A stretch of DNA of 64,000 nt from Cephalopachus bancanus. Its lineage: Eukaryota; Chordata; Mammalia; Primates; Tarsiidae. Position numbers and translations under genes: made by a program. Positions 23,601-35,600 of the stretch are shown here, piece after piece; within the stretch, counting starts at the first letter, position 1, and each line of letters starts with the position of its first letter. The stretch lies in NCBI GenBank assembly GCA_027257055.1, contig JAPVLO010000182.1:6758001-6822000 (forward strand). The letters run 5' to 3'. The notes under the pieces were generated by a model that was not told where the DNA came from, ran no database searches, and saw only the letters and a list, made by a program, of their open reading frames with translations.

Positions 23601-26600
23601 TCTTTTTTTTAGTTTACTTAATATTTGCCTTATAAAACCTCGTGCTCCTGTGTTAGATGCATATATATTTAGGATGGATAATTCTTGTTGATGCATTGAA
23701 CCTTTTATCATTATGTAGTGTCCTTCTGTATCTTTTTAAATTTTTTATAGCTTAAAAGTTGTTTTTTCTGATATTAAAACTGCAACTCTTGCCTTTTTTG
23801 GTTTTCTGTTTGCCTGAAAGTTTGTTTTCTGTCCTCTAACTTTGAATCTGTAGTTGTTTTTTGTAGTGGGATGTGTTTCCTGGAGGCAGCATATTTTGGG
23901 GTATGCTTTTTTATCCAGTTTGTCATTCTGTGTCTTTTCAGTGGTCATTTAGTCTGTTCATGTTCAAGCTGCTTATTGAAATGTGAGAGTTTATCCTTGT
24001 CATGAGGCTCCTATAAAGTTTTGTTGTTTGTTTCAACTTTTGGATCGATGTGTTTTCAATTTTGCAGTTATGATGTACGCTCTGTTGATTCTGTTTTTCT
24101 GTACTTTTGTGAAGTGTATGGTTTTTTTCTTTCTTTCTTCTTCTGTGCTTAATACCTTCTTAAGCATCCTCTGTAAAGCTGGTCTGCAAGCAGCATAACT
24201 TCTTAGGGATTAGATGTCTGGGAAGGATTTTAATTCTCCATTGCTGATGAAGCTTAGCTTAGCTGGGTAGGAAATTCTTGGTTGAAATTGTTTGTTTGAG
24301 AACTTTGAAGATTAGACTCCAGTCCTTTCTAGCCTGTAGAGTTTCTGTAAATAAGTCTGCTGCTATACTTTTTTTTTTAAGCAAGATTTATTGAGAGGAC
24401 AGAAAAGCTCCCAGAGCAGGAGGGGACCCAAAGGGGTTGCCTGTCTGCTGACATTTCTCTTGCATTGCCTTTATGCTTTTTTCTTTTCTATCTACCTTTC
24501 GTGTAAGTGAATTAATGTGTCTAGGAGTTGGTCTTCTCATTTAATGCCGGGGTTCTCTGAATCTCTTGTGTTTGGATAGTCTTGTGTCTGATGAGATGAG
24601 GGAAGTTTTCTTGAGTAACTTCATGAAATGTTTGTTCCAATGTGTTCTCTGTCTCCCTTTCTGCTTCAGATATACCAATCAGGCATATGTTCGGCCTCTT
24701 AATATAATTGCACATCTCTTGGAGGCTTTGTCCTGTCTTTTTAAACTTCCTTTCTATGTTTTTAACAGATTGGGTTAGTTCCATATTTTGGTTTTCTGAG
24801 ATTCTTTCTTCTGCTTGGTTAATTCTGCTTTCCATGCTTGTCAGTTTGTTATTTATTTCATGGATAGTGTTTTTCATGGCCAACATCTCTGTTATCATTT
24901 CTTTCATTTTTTTCTTCTTGCATTTCTTGGTTCTTATTCACCCTCTCCATCCATCCCTTGATGTCTGCATTTGTAGTCTGAGACCAGTCACTCTGGGCAC
25001 TCTTCACTGCTTGAGTTCCAAAGTCTGTATTCTCTGGTGATATCTTTTTAGGGCTCTGTGGGTTAACTGTGTTCTTCTGTTATTTTTCTTCATTTGTGAC
25101 AGATTTTTATTTTCTCTTTAATGTTGTTACTCAGTGAGAAAGGAAACAACTTTCACTTCTGTTTGCTCAACCCCCTATTCTTCCCTAGGTAGAGCCTCTG
25201 CATGTTTGGTTTTGAAGCTGGGCATGGAGTGGGGGGCTGTGCTGTCTTCTTGCAGTTTTTAGATTTGAAAAAGATGTAGTAGAGGGAGTTAAGATTCAGA
25301 AGCTACCTGCAGATCACAAGGTTTGCTGACTGAGATGTGGGCCCCTGGGACCCACTTCCCACCACTTCAAAGTATGTCCATGTGATGGGAACATATGTAT
25401 ACCCTGAGTACAAACATAACATAAGGGAAAGGAAAAGAACTAAGACAGAGAGAAAGGAAAAGAAAAGTTAATGAAGAGAAAGAAGTATTCAGAAAAACAA
25501 ATAAATCAACAGACAAACCTATAATAATAAAAAAAACACAAAGAAAACGGACAAAATGAAGACATATTCACCCTCATATATACCCTTTCATAAAAAAAAG
25601 AACACACACATGCCCCAAAATTATAGAGCAAGGAAAAAAACAACAAACAAACAAACACAAAAACCCTGTGATCCTTGAGTGTCCTCTTGTGGCAGTTTTT
25701 GAAACTTCAGGTTCCTTTTTTCACTGGTGTGGCGCAAGCACCACTGCTCTTGGCTGGAGCAGAAGGGAGGGGGCTCTGCCCTCCTGCTCACCATGCAGTT
25801 AAGGGGAGTCCTCACACCACTCCCAACAGTTCACCTATGTTCAGCCTTCCCTGGGCTGGTGCTGATCCCCGCGCGGGTCACCTTGCAGACTGCTAAGGGA
25901 AGGGAGTTTAGTTCAAAACTCATCCCTATGCATCTGCTTTGGGCTGGATCCTTCTCCTTCGATTGTACCCATGGTCCCACGAATAGTCCAGTTTGGGGGA
26001 TGGGATGACTGGAACTTTGCAGTGGCCCTGTTCCTCCAGGGATGATGCACCTGGGGTATCCTCCCTGGGTTAATGGTGATCAACCTCAGAGAGGTGCTGA
26101 ATTCACCCCTCAGTCTCAGGATGCAGCTCTGTTGTTCAAATGAGCAGGCAGGAGCATGTCTCTTCCAGGGTTCCAGGACAAAGACGGTGGCAGTGCTCCT
26201 CTTCTTCTGTGATGTGAACTCATGACTTATTCCCTCACTACACTTTCTCCGCAATCCCCACTGCCAGCATCTGACCTGGCACTGAAGGTTGTGGAGGTGG
26301 GCTGGACTGCAGGTGCCCCGTGAAGCGGCTGAGCCAGTCACTTTCTTCCAAATAAAACCCCCAAATGGTGCCTGCCTCTGCACTTCGAAAAGCACTGGAA
26401 TCCGAGCAACAGTGCTGTGGCAGCTGCCTCAGCAGGAGAGTCCAGGCCGCTTGTTCCTGTGCAGACTCAAACACTCACACACCCACTTGCATGCCAACTC
26501 GTCCTTATGCACACTCACTTATACAGAGATGCACACACTCTGATCGACTCTGATGGCGCCATCTTGGAATCCCACATCCCTGGGATTTCATGTACAACAG

Positions 26601-29600
26601 TGTTAGCACTAGAAGCTTGATTAAATTCAGTGTCAAAGTCTTTGTAATACTTCTGAAGTGATGTATAAGTTTTTGGTGAATCATAGGCTCATTGGCTAAA
26701 GAAGCAGAAAAACAAGTTCTTGAGGTTCCAGTCATATTTCAGATAATTTTTAATTTGTGGGTTGTAGGTTAAGATTAATTGAAAACATTAACCAAAGCCA
26801 AAAAGGGTCTTGATTTATAACTTTTAATTGACGGATTTTTTGCTCTATTGTATACTTTTCTTATTACAGATCTACATCAAGATCGTTCTTCTTCCCCTCC
26901 ACCTCCACTCCCAGAAAGAACTCTAGAGTCCTTCTTTCTTGCTGATGAAGACTGTAAGTGGTACTACTTTTTCTCCAATAAAACTACAAAAATGAGAATG
27001 TTAAAATATTAACAGTAAAGTAAGACCTAAATAGAAAAGGTACAAAGAATCATTAATTAAAGAATAAATTGGCCAGGCTTGGTGGCTCAGCCTGTAATCC
27101 TAGCACTTTGGGAGGCCGAGGGGAGTGGATTGCCTGAGCCTGCAGGTTCAAGAGCAGCCCAGGCAACTTGGCGAGACCTCGTCTCCAAAATAAATAAAAA
27201 ATTAGCTGGGCGTGGTAGTGCATGCCTATAGTTCCGACTACTTGGAAGGCTGAGGTGGAAGGATTGCCGGAGCCCAGCAGGTCGACACTGGGGTGACTGT
27301 GAGTATGCCACTGCACTCCAACCTGGGTGACAGAGTGAGACTCCAAATCAAAAAAATAAACTAATTTAAAAAAAGAGAATAAATTTTAGGAGTCCATAAT
27401 ATATAGCAAAAACAATGACTTAAAAGCTAAGCAGAGAATTACTGAATATATACTTATATATAACTAGAAGGCTCAAGAAGCCATTGCCACAAAAGATTTT
27501 CCCCCCTTTTTCTTTTTAAGGTATGCAGGCTCAATCCATAGAAACGTTTTCTACTAGCTGTCCTGACACCACGGAAAATTCAACATCTTCAAAACAGACA
27601 TTAAAGACTCCTGGAAAAAGTTTCACAAGGAGTAAGGTAAAGAAGACAGGAGTTTTAGGAAACATGCCAGAGGTTTTCTGTTACTGAAGGTTTTCTGCCT
27701 CCCCAGCATTAAGATGGAATATTAGACTAAATATCTTTATTAAAACTGACTGCTGATCTTACAACAATCAAAATGAATAGAAGGAATCCAAAAAGAAGAA
27801 AAAATACAACTTAGTTAAGAATTCATTTCTCCCTAAGGTTGGTTTATACATTTAAAAGACAGCCAATAAAACTACCAACTTGTTTATTTCTAGAATTAGA
27901 CAAACTGGTTCCAAAGTTCATATGGGATGGGAGGAGCAAGAATAGTCAGAAAACTACAAATAAAAATAAAAGCAATGAAAGGAGGGTCACCTTATTAGAT
28001 ACTAAAATATTGTAAAGCCTCAATAATTAAAATGGTATGGTATTGGTGTATGAAAAGAAACATATACCAACAGAACAAAAGGGAAAGTCCAGAAATAGAT
28101 CCAAATATATGTAGTAATTTAGTACCTGATGAAGGTAGTGTCTTTAATTAGGTGATAAAGATGGATAATTTAATAACTGTTGTTAGATCAAATAGATAAC
28201 TAGGGAAAAAAAAGTAGGGTCGATTCCTCACATCTATACCAGGATAAATTCTAGATGGCTGAAAGATTTAAGCGTTAAAAACAAATACCCTCAACTCATG
28301 GGAATACTCAAAGAACTGGAAAGAGTCCTTTATAATCCAGGAGTATGAATGACCTTAGAAGGATGACTCAGAAGCCATAAGAAAAGAGATATATAAATTC
28401 ACTCACTAAAAGAGAACATTTATGCATGACAAAAAAAAATCATCTTAAAATAAAAGGACAAAGAACAGATTGGAGAAAAATATCTGCAAGAGGCACTGTA
28501 GCCAAAGGGGTTATTTTTCTCATATATAAAGAGGTCTTATAAATTCACAGAGCATGGTGAGCCTAAAGTAAAAATGGGCAAAAATACATGATCAGATAAT
28601 TTAAAGAAAATAAATAAACATTGGTTATATTCAACCTCATTCATAATAAGAGAAATACAAATTAAAAGTATAGCAACAATTTGTTTTTTATCTGTCAGAA
28701 TGACAAATTCCAAAAGTTTGATTACCCTGTCTTTTAGGAGGCTATGGGGGAAATAAGCACACTCCTATATTGTTGGTAGGAATGCCAAGTGGTACAATTT
28801 CTATGGAGAGAAATCGAGCAATTTATCAAAATTACAAATACATATATCCTTTGGCTCAACAATTTTACTAGAAGTAAAATTTATCCTACAAATATGCTTG
28901 CACACACATGAAATGACATGTATATAGATATTCATTGCAGCATTATTTATAAGAGAAGGTGGCTGGAAACTGTAAATATTAGTCATTAGGGGAACTGATT
29001 AAATAAATTATAAATCATGGTATATTCATAGAATGGAATACTATGCAGCTGAAAAGAATGAGGACTCTCTTGATACATTTAGATATAATTTATCAACTTT
29101 TGCCTAAAAGGGGGAAAATGTGATCTATATGTGTATTTACTTACATATTGATAAGCAATGCTTGAAGGATATATAAGAAACTAACAGTGGTTATCTACAG
29201 GGGGAGTATCAGATGGAAGACAAGGATGAGAGTATTTTTCCTAAGATTTTTTGAATTATAAATTATCTACTTTTTAAAAAAACCTGAAAATTTTACAAAG
29301 AAATAATTTATTTTAAATATCTAGTCTATGAAAGAGCATATTTCTATTAGGTGTTAGGAAAACAGAAATGTTATAAAGGACATCTATCGGCTCCTGAAAG
29401 AGTATAGTTAAAATCTATTCGAACAGTATACCTCTATGAGAAGCAATATGAAAGTTAGCAAGAAGAACAAAATACCATGAAGCATCTTTAAAAATGCATG
29501 CTGCCGGGCTCGGTGGCTCAGCCTGTAATCCCGCGCCTTTGGGAGGCTGAGGTGAGTGGATTGCCTGAGCCCGCGGGTTCGAGACCCGTCTGGGCAGCGA

Positions 29601-32600
29601 GACCTCATCTCTACAATAAATTTAAAAAAATCAGCTGGGCGTGGTAGCGCATGCCTGTAATTCCGGCTACTTGGAAGGCTGAGGCGGAAGGATCGCTGGA
29701 GCCCAGCAGGCGAGGCTGCAGTGGCTGGGAGCGGCCACTGCACTCCAGTCTGGGCAACCGAGTGAGACTCCAACTAAAAAAAAAAAAAAAAAAAAAAAAA
29801 AAATGCATGCTGAGGAAATGTAGAGTAAAGAAGAAATTTGGGTAGGTTCCTTGAAGAGATAACTTGGAGACTCCGCCATAAAGGAGGTAGCAGGAAGTAT
29901 CATGGCTAATAGAAGAGAAGTGGGCCCTAGTAAACTGAGTACAGAATATGAATGGCAAAAATTCTTGGCTACAATAGGAATGACTGTGTATCACAGATAT
30001 GTTCAAAAGCCACTATGGGTTCTGAAATGATCCTGACGATGGAGAGAAGTAGGAATTTCAGTTTTCCTCCCTGATATTCTGATGCTATTTTTAAATGTGT
30101 AGTGTGATAGTAGTATGGGTGGTAAAAACAGCAAGATAAAATCAAGTGGAAGCTGGGCTCGGTGGCTCAGCCTGTAATCCCGCGCCTTTGGGAGGCTGAG
30201 GTGAGTGGATTGCCTGAGCCCGCGGGTTCGAGACCCACCTGGGCAGCGAGACCTCATCTCTACAATAAATCAAAAAATCAGCCAGGCGTGGTAGTGCACG
30301 CCTGTAATTCCGGCTACTTGGAAGGCTGAGGCGGAAGGATCGCCGGAGCCCAGCAGGTCGAGGCTGCGGTGGCCGGGAGTGGCCACTGCACTCCAGTCTG
30401 GGTGACAGAGTGAGACTCCACCTCAAAAAAAATCAAGTGGAGATTTGGCACTGAATTAAAAATGGCAAGGTGGAAAAATAATTTTGTGTATTCTCATGGC
30501 TATTTGAAAGGAGATTAAGTCTTTCGACTTAAGTCTATATTTCTACTTCATTAAAGTATTTCAGATTTCACAGGAAAAAAACTAATATTTTCTCTTTCTT
30601 CACTTTTGTAGAGTTTGAAAATTTTGAGAAACATGAAAAAGAGTAAGTTTCTTTGTATTTGTCTTTTAGAATATCACTTTCATAATTAAGTAATTATTCT
30701 TTACATAACCTCCTGTGAAAAAATTAACAATACTCTTCCTAAACAGAGCCTCTCTAGGGTCCTGTGGATTCAAACAATCATTCCTAGGCCTTGTACTTTA
30801 CTGAGCTCCACAATGCTCATATTGGGCATTGGGAAATATGGGGGTGCTGTTTTCTGTTTAATAGATAGAAATAATAATTAGTACAGTGGCACTTTCTATC
30901 CATCCTAAGATGCTACCATACAAGTGTGTTATTTAAAATTCTCAGCAGTCTAACCTCAGATGCATTTTCTTTGAAAATAATCACAGCAAAGCATATTGTA
31001 AAACAAATGTGTCGACTGCATGAAATAAGCATTGACACATTTCCATTTTTACCAAGATTATTAGCAATAAAAGTCTGTTGCTTACCACTTTTGCTATATT
31101 GTAATGAAAACAAAGCCATAAAGTCCTGAAACTGTGGGAAATTATCTTAGAAGTCCTTATTTACAAATACAAACTATATAAAACATGGCAATATACTTTA
31201 AAGTTTTTTGATCCATTTGGTTAATCATGAGAGACCAACCAGTTACTTGATATTATGTTGGTCCTATGGGGAGGAAAAAACACTGAAGGCACAGCCCAAC
31301 TAAGAAGGTTTAGAGTGGAATTGTACTCTTTTCTTGTGAGTTTTTACTCTATCTGCCTATCCATAAGCTCCAGATTCTTGAGCTCGTTTGTTATCATTGC
31401 CATGCTTGGTTTCTGAAATGATTTCTCACTCATGATGGCTAAAATATTGCTGGAAAACATATCCTAAAGTCAGTCAAGAGAATGTAAACATTTCACAAGG
31501 AAATTATGGTAGGCAGTAGGGGGAATAAACTAGCCAAATGCAAAGAAATAAGTGATCTGAACAGCCAGCTTAAAGATTGGTTTGATCAGTTTAGCTCATG
31601 AAGCAGTTGGCTTTCTTCAGCTCCAGCCCTGCCTGGAGATATCAAAGATTCAAGATATGGTGGAACTCTGAAACTAAGTCTTATTTCTTTCTTTTTTTTG
31701 AGTTGGAGTCTCCCTCTCGCTGCCCAGGATGGAATGCAGTGGCATGTTCACAGCCACCGCAGCCTCGCCCTGCTGGGCTTAGGCGATTCTTCCACCTCAG
31801 CCTTCCAAGTAGCTGGAACTAGAGACGCATGCCACTATGCCCAGCTAGTTTTTGTGATTTACTGTAGAGACAAGGTCTCACCAAGTTGCCCAGGCTGGTC
31901 TTGAACCCCCAGGCTCGGGTAATCCTCTTGCCTTGGCCTCCCAAAGTGCTGGGATTACAGGTTGAGCCAGCGTACCCGGCCCTAACTCTTACTTCTAAGT
32001 TAGCGTTCCCAGGGAATTTTCTGGATCGACTGTGCTGTAATTGTTTTTCAGTTACCTTGATCCTCTGGTCTTTTGTCCTTACATGAAGAACAACATCTGG
32101 CCCCCAAAACTGATCCCAAAGCTTTAGGTTGATCTGTCTGTTCCTTCCAGATGGTTCATGACTCTGGAATTCCATATGTTTTCCCTGTGTCCAGAATCTC
32201 TCACTGGTCTGTAGTTAAAGCTGGTCCTTTAATGAAATTAAGATTCTTCATCTGTTATTTTAAGCTAGCATCTAAGCCTAATGCCATTTATTCATTCATT
32301 TAACGAATATTTGCTGAGTGGCTTCTACGTGCCAGGCATTCTGCAAGCAAGGCACTGGGTGTATGATGGTGAACAGAAAAAATACAAGACTATGCCTTTG
32401 TGGAACTTAAGTCTAGTGAGAGATTCAGATATTAAACGTCACAAATAAATACATAATAACACATTGTGACAAAAGCTATGGAGGAAATAAAAGGGTAATT
32501 ATGAGAGACAATAACAAAGGGGATCCACTGAGAATGAGTGGTCCAGGAAGCCCTTTATTTTTATTTTTTATTGAGTTGGAGTCTCACTCCATCATCCAGG

Positions 32601-35600
32601 CTGGAATACAGTGGCATGCTCACGGCCACCCCAGCATCAACCTGCTGGGCTCCAGCCATCTTCCGCTTCAGTCTTCCAAGTGGCTGCAACTACAGGCGTG
32701 CGTTACCACACCCGGCTAATTTTTTTATTTTTATGTAGAGATGAGGTCTCACCAAGTTGCCCAGGCTGTTCTGGAACCAGGGGCTCAGGCAATCCGTTCA
32801 CCTCAGCTTCCCAAAGTGCTGGGATTACAGGCTTGAGCCACTGTGCCTGGCCCAGGAAGCCCTTTTTAAGGAAACAATTGAATCTGAATGAAGCACAGCC
32901 AGCCAGGCAAAGAGTAGGGAAAGGAGGACTCCAGATACAATCACCTCTGAGGTGTGAGTTTAATGTGTTGTAGGAACTCAAAAGGAAGCCCTCCTAGTCA
33001 CAGGGTAGTAAGTAAAGAGGAGAGGAGTGAGGTGGGGCTGGAAAGATAGGATAGTAGAAGTTGGATTCTTATGGGTCATGTATGCTGAGTATTTTAGAGT
33101 TTATCCTAAGTGTAATGGGAAGCCGTAAAAGGGTTTTAGGCAGAGATGTTACATGCCCTGTTTTTTATATTTTTAAACGTGTTTCACAGAAAGTATAGAA
33201 AGATCATGCTGGCTGCTGTACAGAAAATGGACTATAGGGAGACAAGGGTAGAAGCTGTCAGCTGTGATGCCTGATGCCAACTTCTGGTGGGAAACTTTAA
33301 TTGCTCAGAAATCCTTCAGTTGCAATTGACAGAGAACTCAACTTTAAGCTGACTTAAGCAGAAAAGGGGAATTTATTGGCTTGTAAACAAGGGTTCAAAT
33401 GATGTAATTAGAACCTAATCTCTCATTCTAGTCTCTCAGATTAGTTTCACTCTGTGTTAGTTCTCTCGTAGGCAGGCTTTCACCATGTGAGTTCAGACTT
33501 AAGAGCAAAAAAAAAAAAAAAGCTCTTTTTTGGTTGCTCAACAGTCTGATGACTAGTGCTGATTGGATCTGATTTTCTTGGCTTGGTTCATTGGCCCATC
33601 CCTGAACCAATTACTGCCAGTATACTAAATGTTCTAATTAGGCAGAACAGTGTCATATCTAATATTTAACACTTGTTACATGTGGACACTGTCTAGTGAG
33701 GAATGAGGTCAGACCTAGGCCAGGCACAGTGACTTTGTCGGTAATCCCAGCACTTTTGGGAGGCCAGGGTGGGAGGACTGCTTGAGCCCGTAAGTTTGAG
33801 ACCAGCCTAGGCAATACAGCAAGACCTCATCTCTACAAAAAAAAAAAGAGGTCAGATCTACACATCTGACCATGCCAATATATCAACAGAAAACCAGCCC
33901 AAATTATAGGTAATTTCCTTGACCTAAAAGTAGAATCAGCTCCTCTGGAAGCATGGGAACTGAGAGTTGGAGGGTGGTTTCTTAAAGGAAAATCCAAGTT
34001 CCATTACCAGGAGAAGAGAGAATGAATGCAAGGCAGGCAGCATAAAAAATATCTATGATAGGCTGGGCTCAGTGGCTCAGCCTGTAATTCTAGCACTTTG
34101 GCAGCCGAGGTGGGTGGACTGCCTGAGCTCGCAGGTTTGAGATCAGCCGGGGCAACCTGGAGAGACCTTGTCTCTACAATAGATAATTAGCCGGCCAGGG
34201 TAGCCCATGCCTGTAGTTCCGGCTATCTGGAAGGTTGAGGCAGCAGGATTGCTGGAGTCCAGCAGGTCGACGCTGGGGTGGCCTTGAGTGTGCCACTGCA
34301 CTCAAGCCTAGGTGATAGAGTGAAATTCCAATTTAAAAAAAAAAAAATGTAGTAAGAGTGGTCAGAGGGCAATGTAAAAGTTAGTTCAAAGCCAAAATGT
34401 GAATCCAAACAAGCTGATTCATTATATATTAAATTATTCCTTTGGCAATTTACTTTAGTGGTGGTATACTGCTTGCAAAGAAAATAAACTTAAAAACAGA
34501 GAGAGAAGATTATAGTGTTAACCCATTTGTAAGCACCTACATTTTGTCAATATTTGATAGTGATATGTTGATGTGGGAGTATTAACCACACTAGAGGAAA
34601 TGTTTAATCTTAACAATTATGTGATCTGATCAACAGTTACCTGAGTCTGTCTTCAGTCTTTCCCTTACATTTTTTTCCTTTGATTACAGGTATCTGTAAT
34701 TCCTCCTCACCAAGCAAGCCTGCAGAATCAGTTCAGTCAAATAACTCCAGCTCCTTTCTGAATTTTGGTATGTGTGTTATTTTATAGCATATTATCTAGA
34801 TTACTCGTTTATAGTATAACAGATACAACTTTAAATACAATTTCAGGCTGCATTTATATTCTTTTCATGCAATTTGTCTTTATTTTTAATCTCAACTATC
34901 CCTTAACATCTTACATAGAACTAAATTGTCTAGCATCTGTGGAAAATAAAGCTAGGTAACCAAATTATTATGTTGGGATATAGTAAATAACTATGACTAG
35001 CTAAATGAAGAAACAGAGATGCTGTGATATTCCGGGTCATAACTAAAGCACAGTTATAAAAAACATACCAGTGTCATAAAAAGAACAGCAGTTACTGCTC
35101 TTATCTTACATAACTCACCCAACAGTATATGAAGCACAATCCTGACAGCTTCAAGGAAATACCCAACTGCTACTAAGTATAAGTTAGAAACTAAGATGAT
35201 AATTTTACATGACTTTAAGCATTCTATTATTCTATGTGATACATATTTATGATACTATTTAAAGCAGTATCATGTATAATTTTGTGTAAGAAGTATAGCA
35301 ACTAGTGGTAGGATATTACTACTAAAAATTATTATTAACCAGAAAGCAGACACCCCGAAAGTGTCTGGGGAATTCTCAGGATTCCCTGAACCATACTTTG
35401 AGAACTGCTGCTTAATGGTTCTATCCTTATCTGTATGGTCAAAAGTAGTTTGCTGTCACATCCAGATTGCAGATGGCGGGAAAAGAGGAAAATGTGGAGT
35501 AGGTATGGCCTCCTCCTCCTTCCCTCCAGTCTTTTTTTTTTTTTTTTGAGTTGGAGTCTCACTCCGTTGCCCAGACTGGAGTGCAGTGGCTGCTCCCAGC

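Larger units (their letters stand above)
19038..26577 (-). mobile_element. Near full-length antisense L1 split by four Alus and a short retrocopy
   Basis: Read on -, it runs from a 5' end with CAAGATGGCGCC (26555-26566), the YY1-site position of primate L1 promoters. A long 5' UTR (about 25.1-26.57 kb) follows, then ORF1 (about 24.5-25.1 kb; coiled coil, then [11 protein letters not shown]), ORF2 (about 20.1-24.0 kb; endonuclease ICCLQETH, C-terminal [20 protein letters not shown]) and the 3' UTR (19.04-19.24 kb). Both ORFs carry stops and frameshifts, so it is dead. Alus at 19.24, 19.79, 21.52 and 23.07 kb and a retrocopy at 24.37 kb are later insertions. Imperfect direct repeats ATCCTTGGGACTTTT (19023) and ATCCCTGGGATTTCA (26576) may be the aged target-site duplication. 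Confidence 0.85.

Noticed and set aside
20103..25120. Frames resembling reverse transcriptase and ORF1 on the - strand
   Set aside because: Not a host gene: they are broken pieces of the antisense L1, with stops and Alu insertions.
29504..29600. T-arm-like sequence considered as a real tRNA gene
   Set aside because: It lies inside an Alu left arm. There is no acceptor stem, D-arm or anticodon arm.
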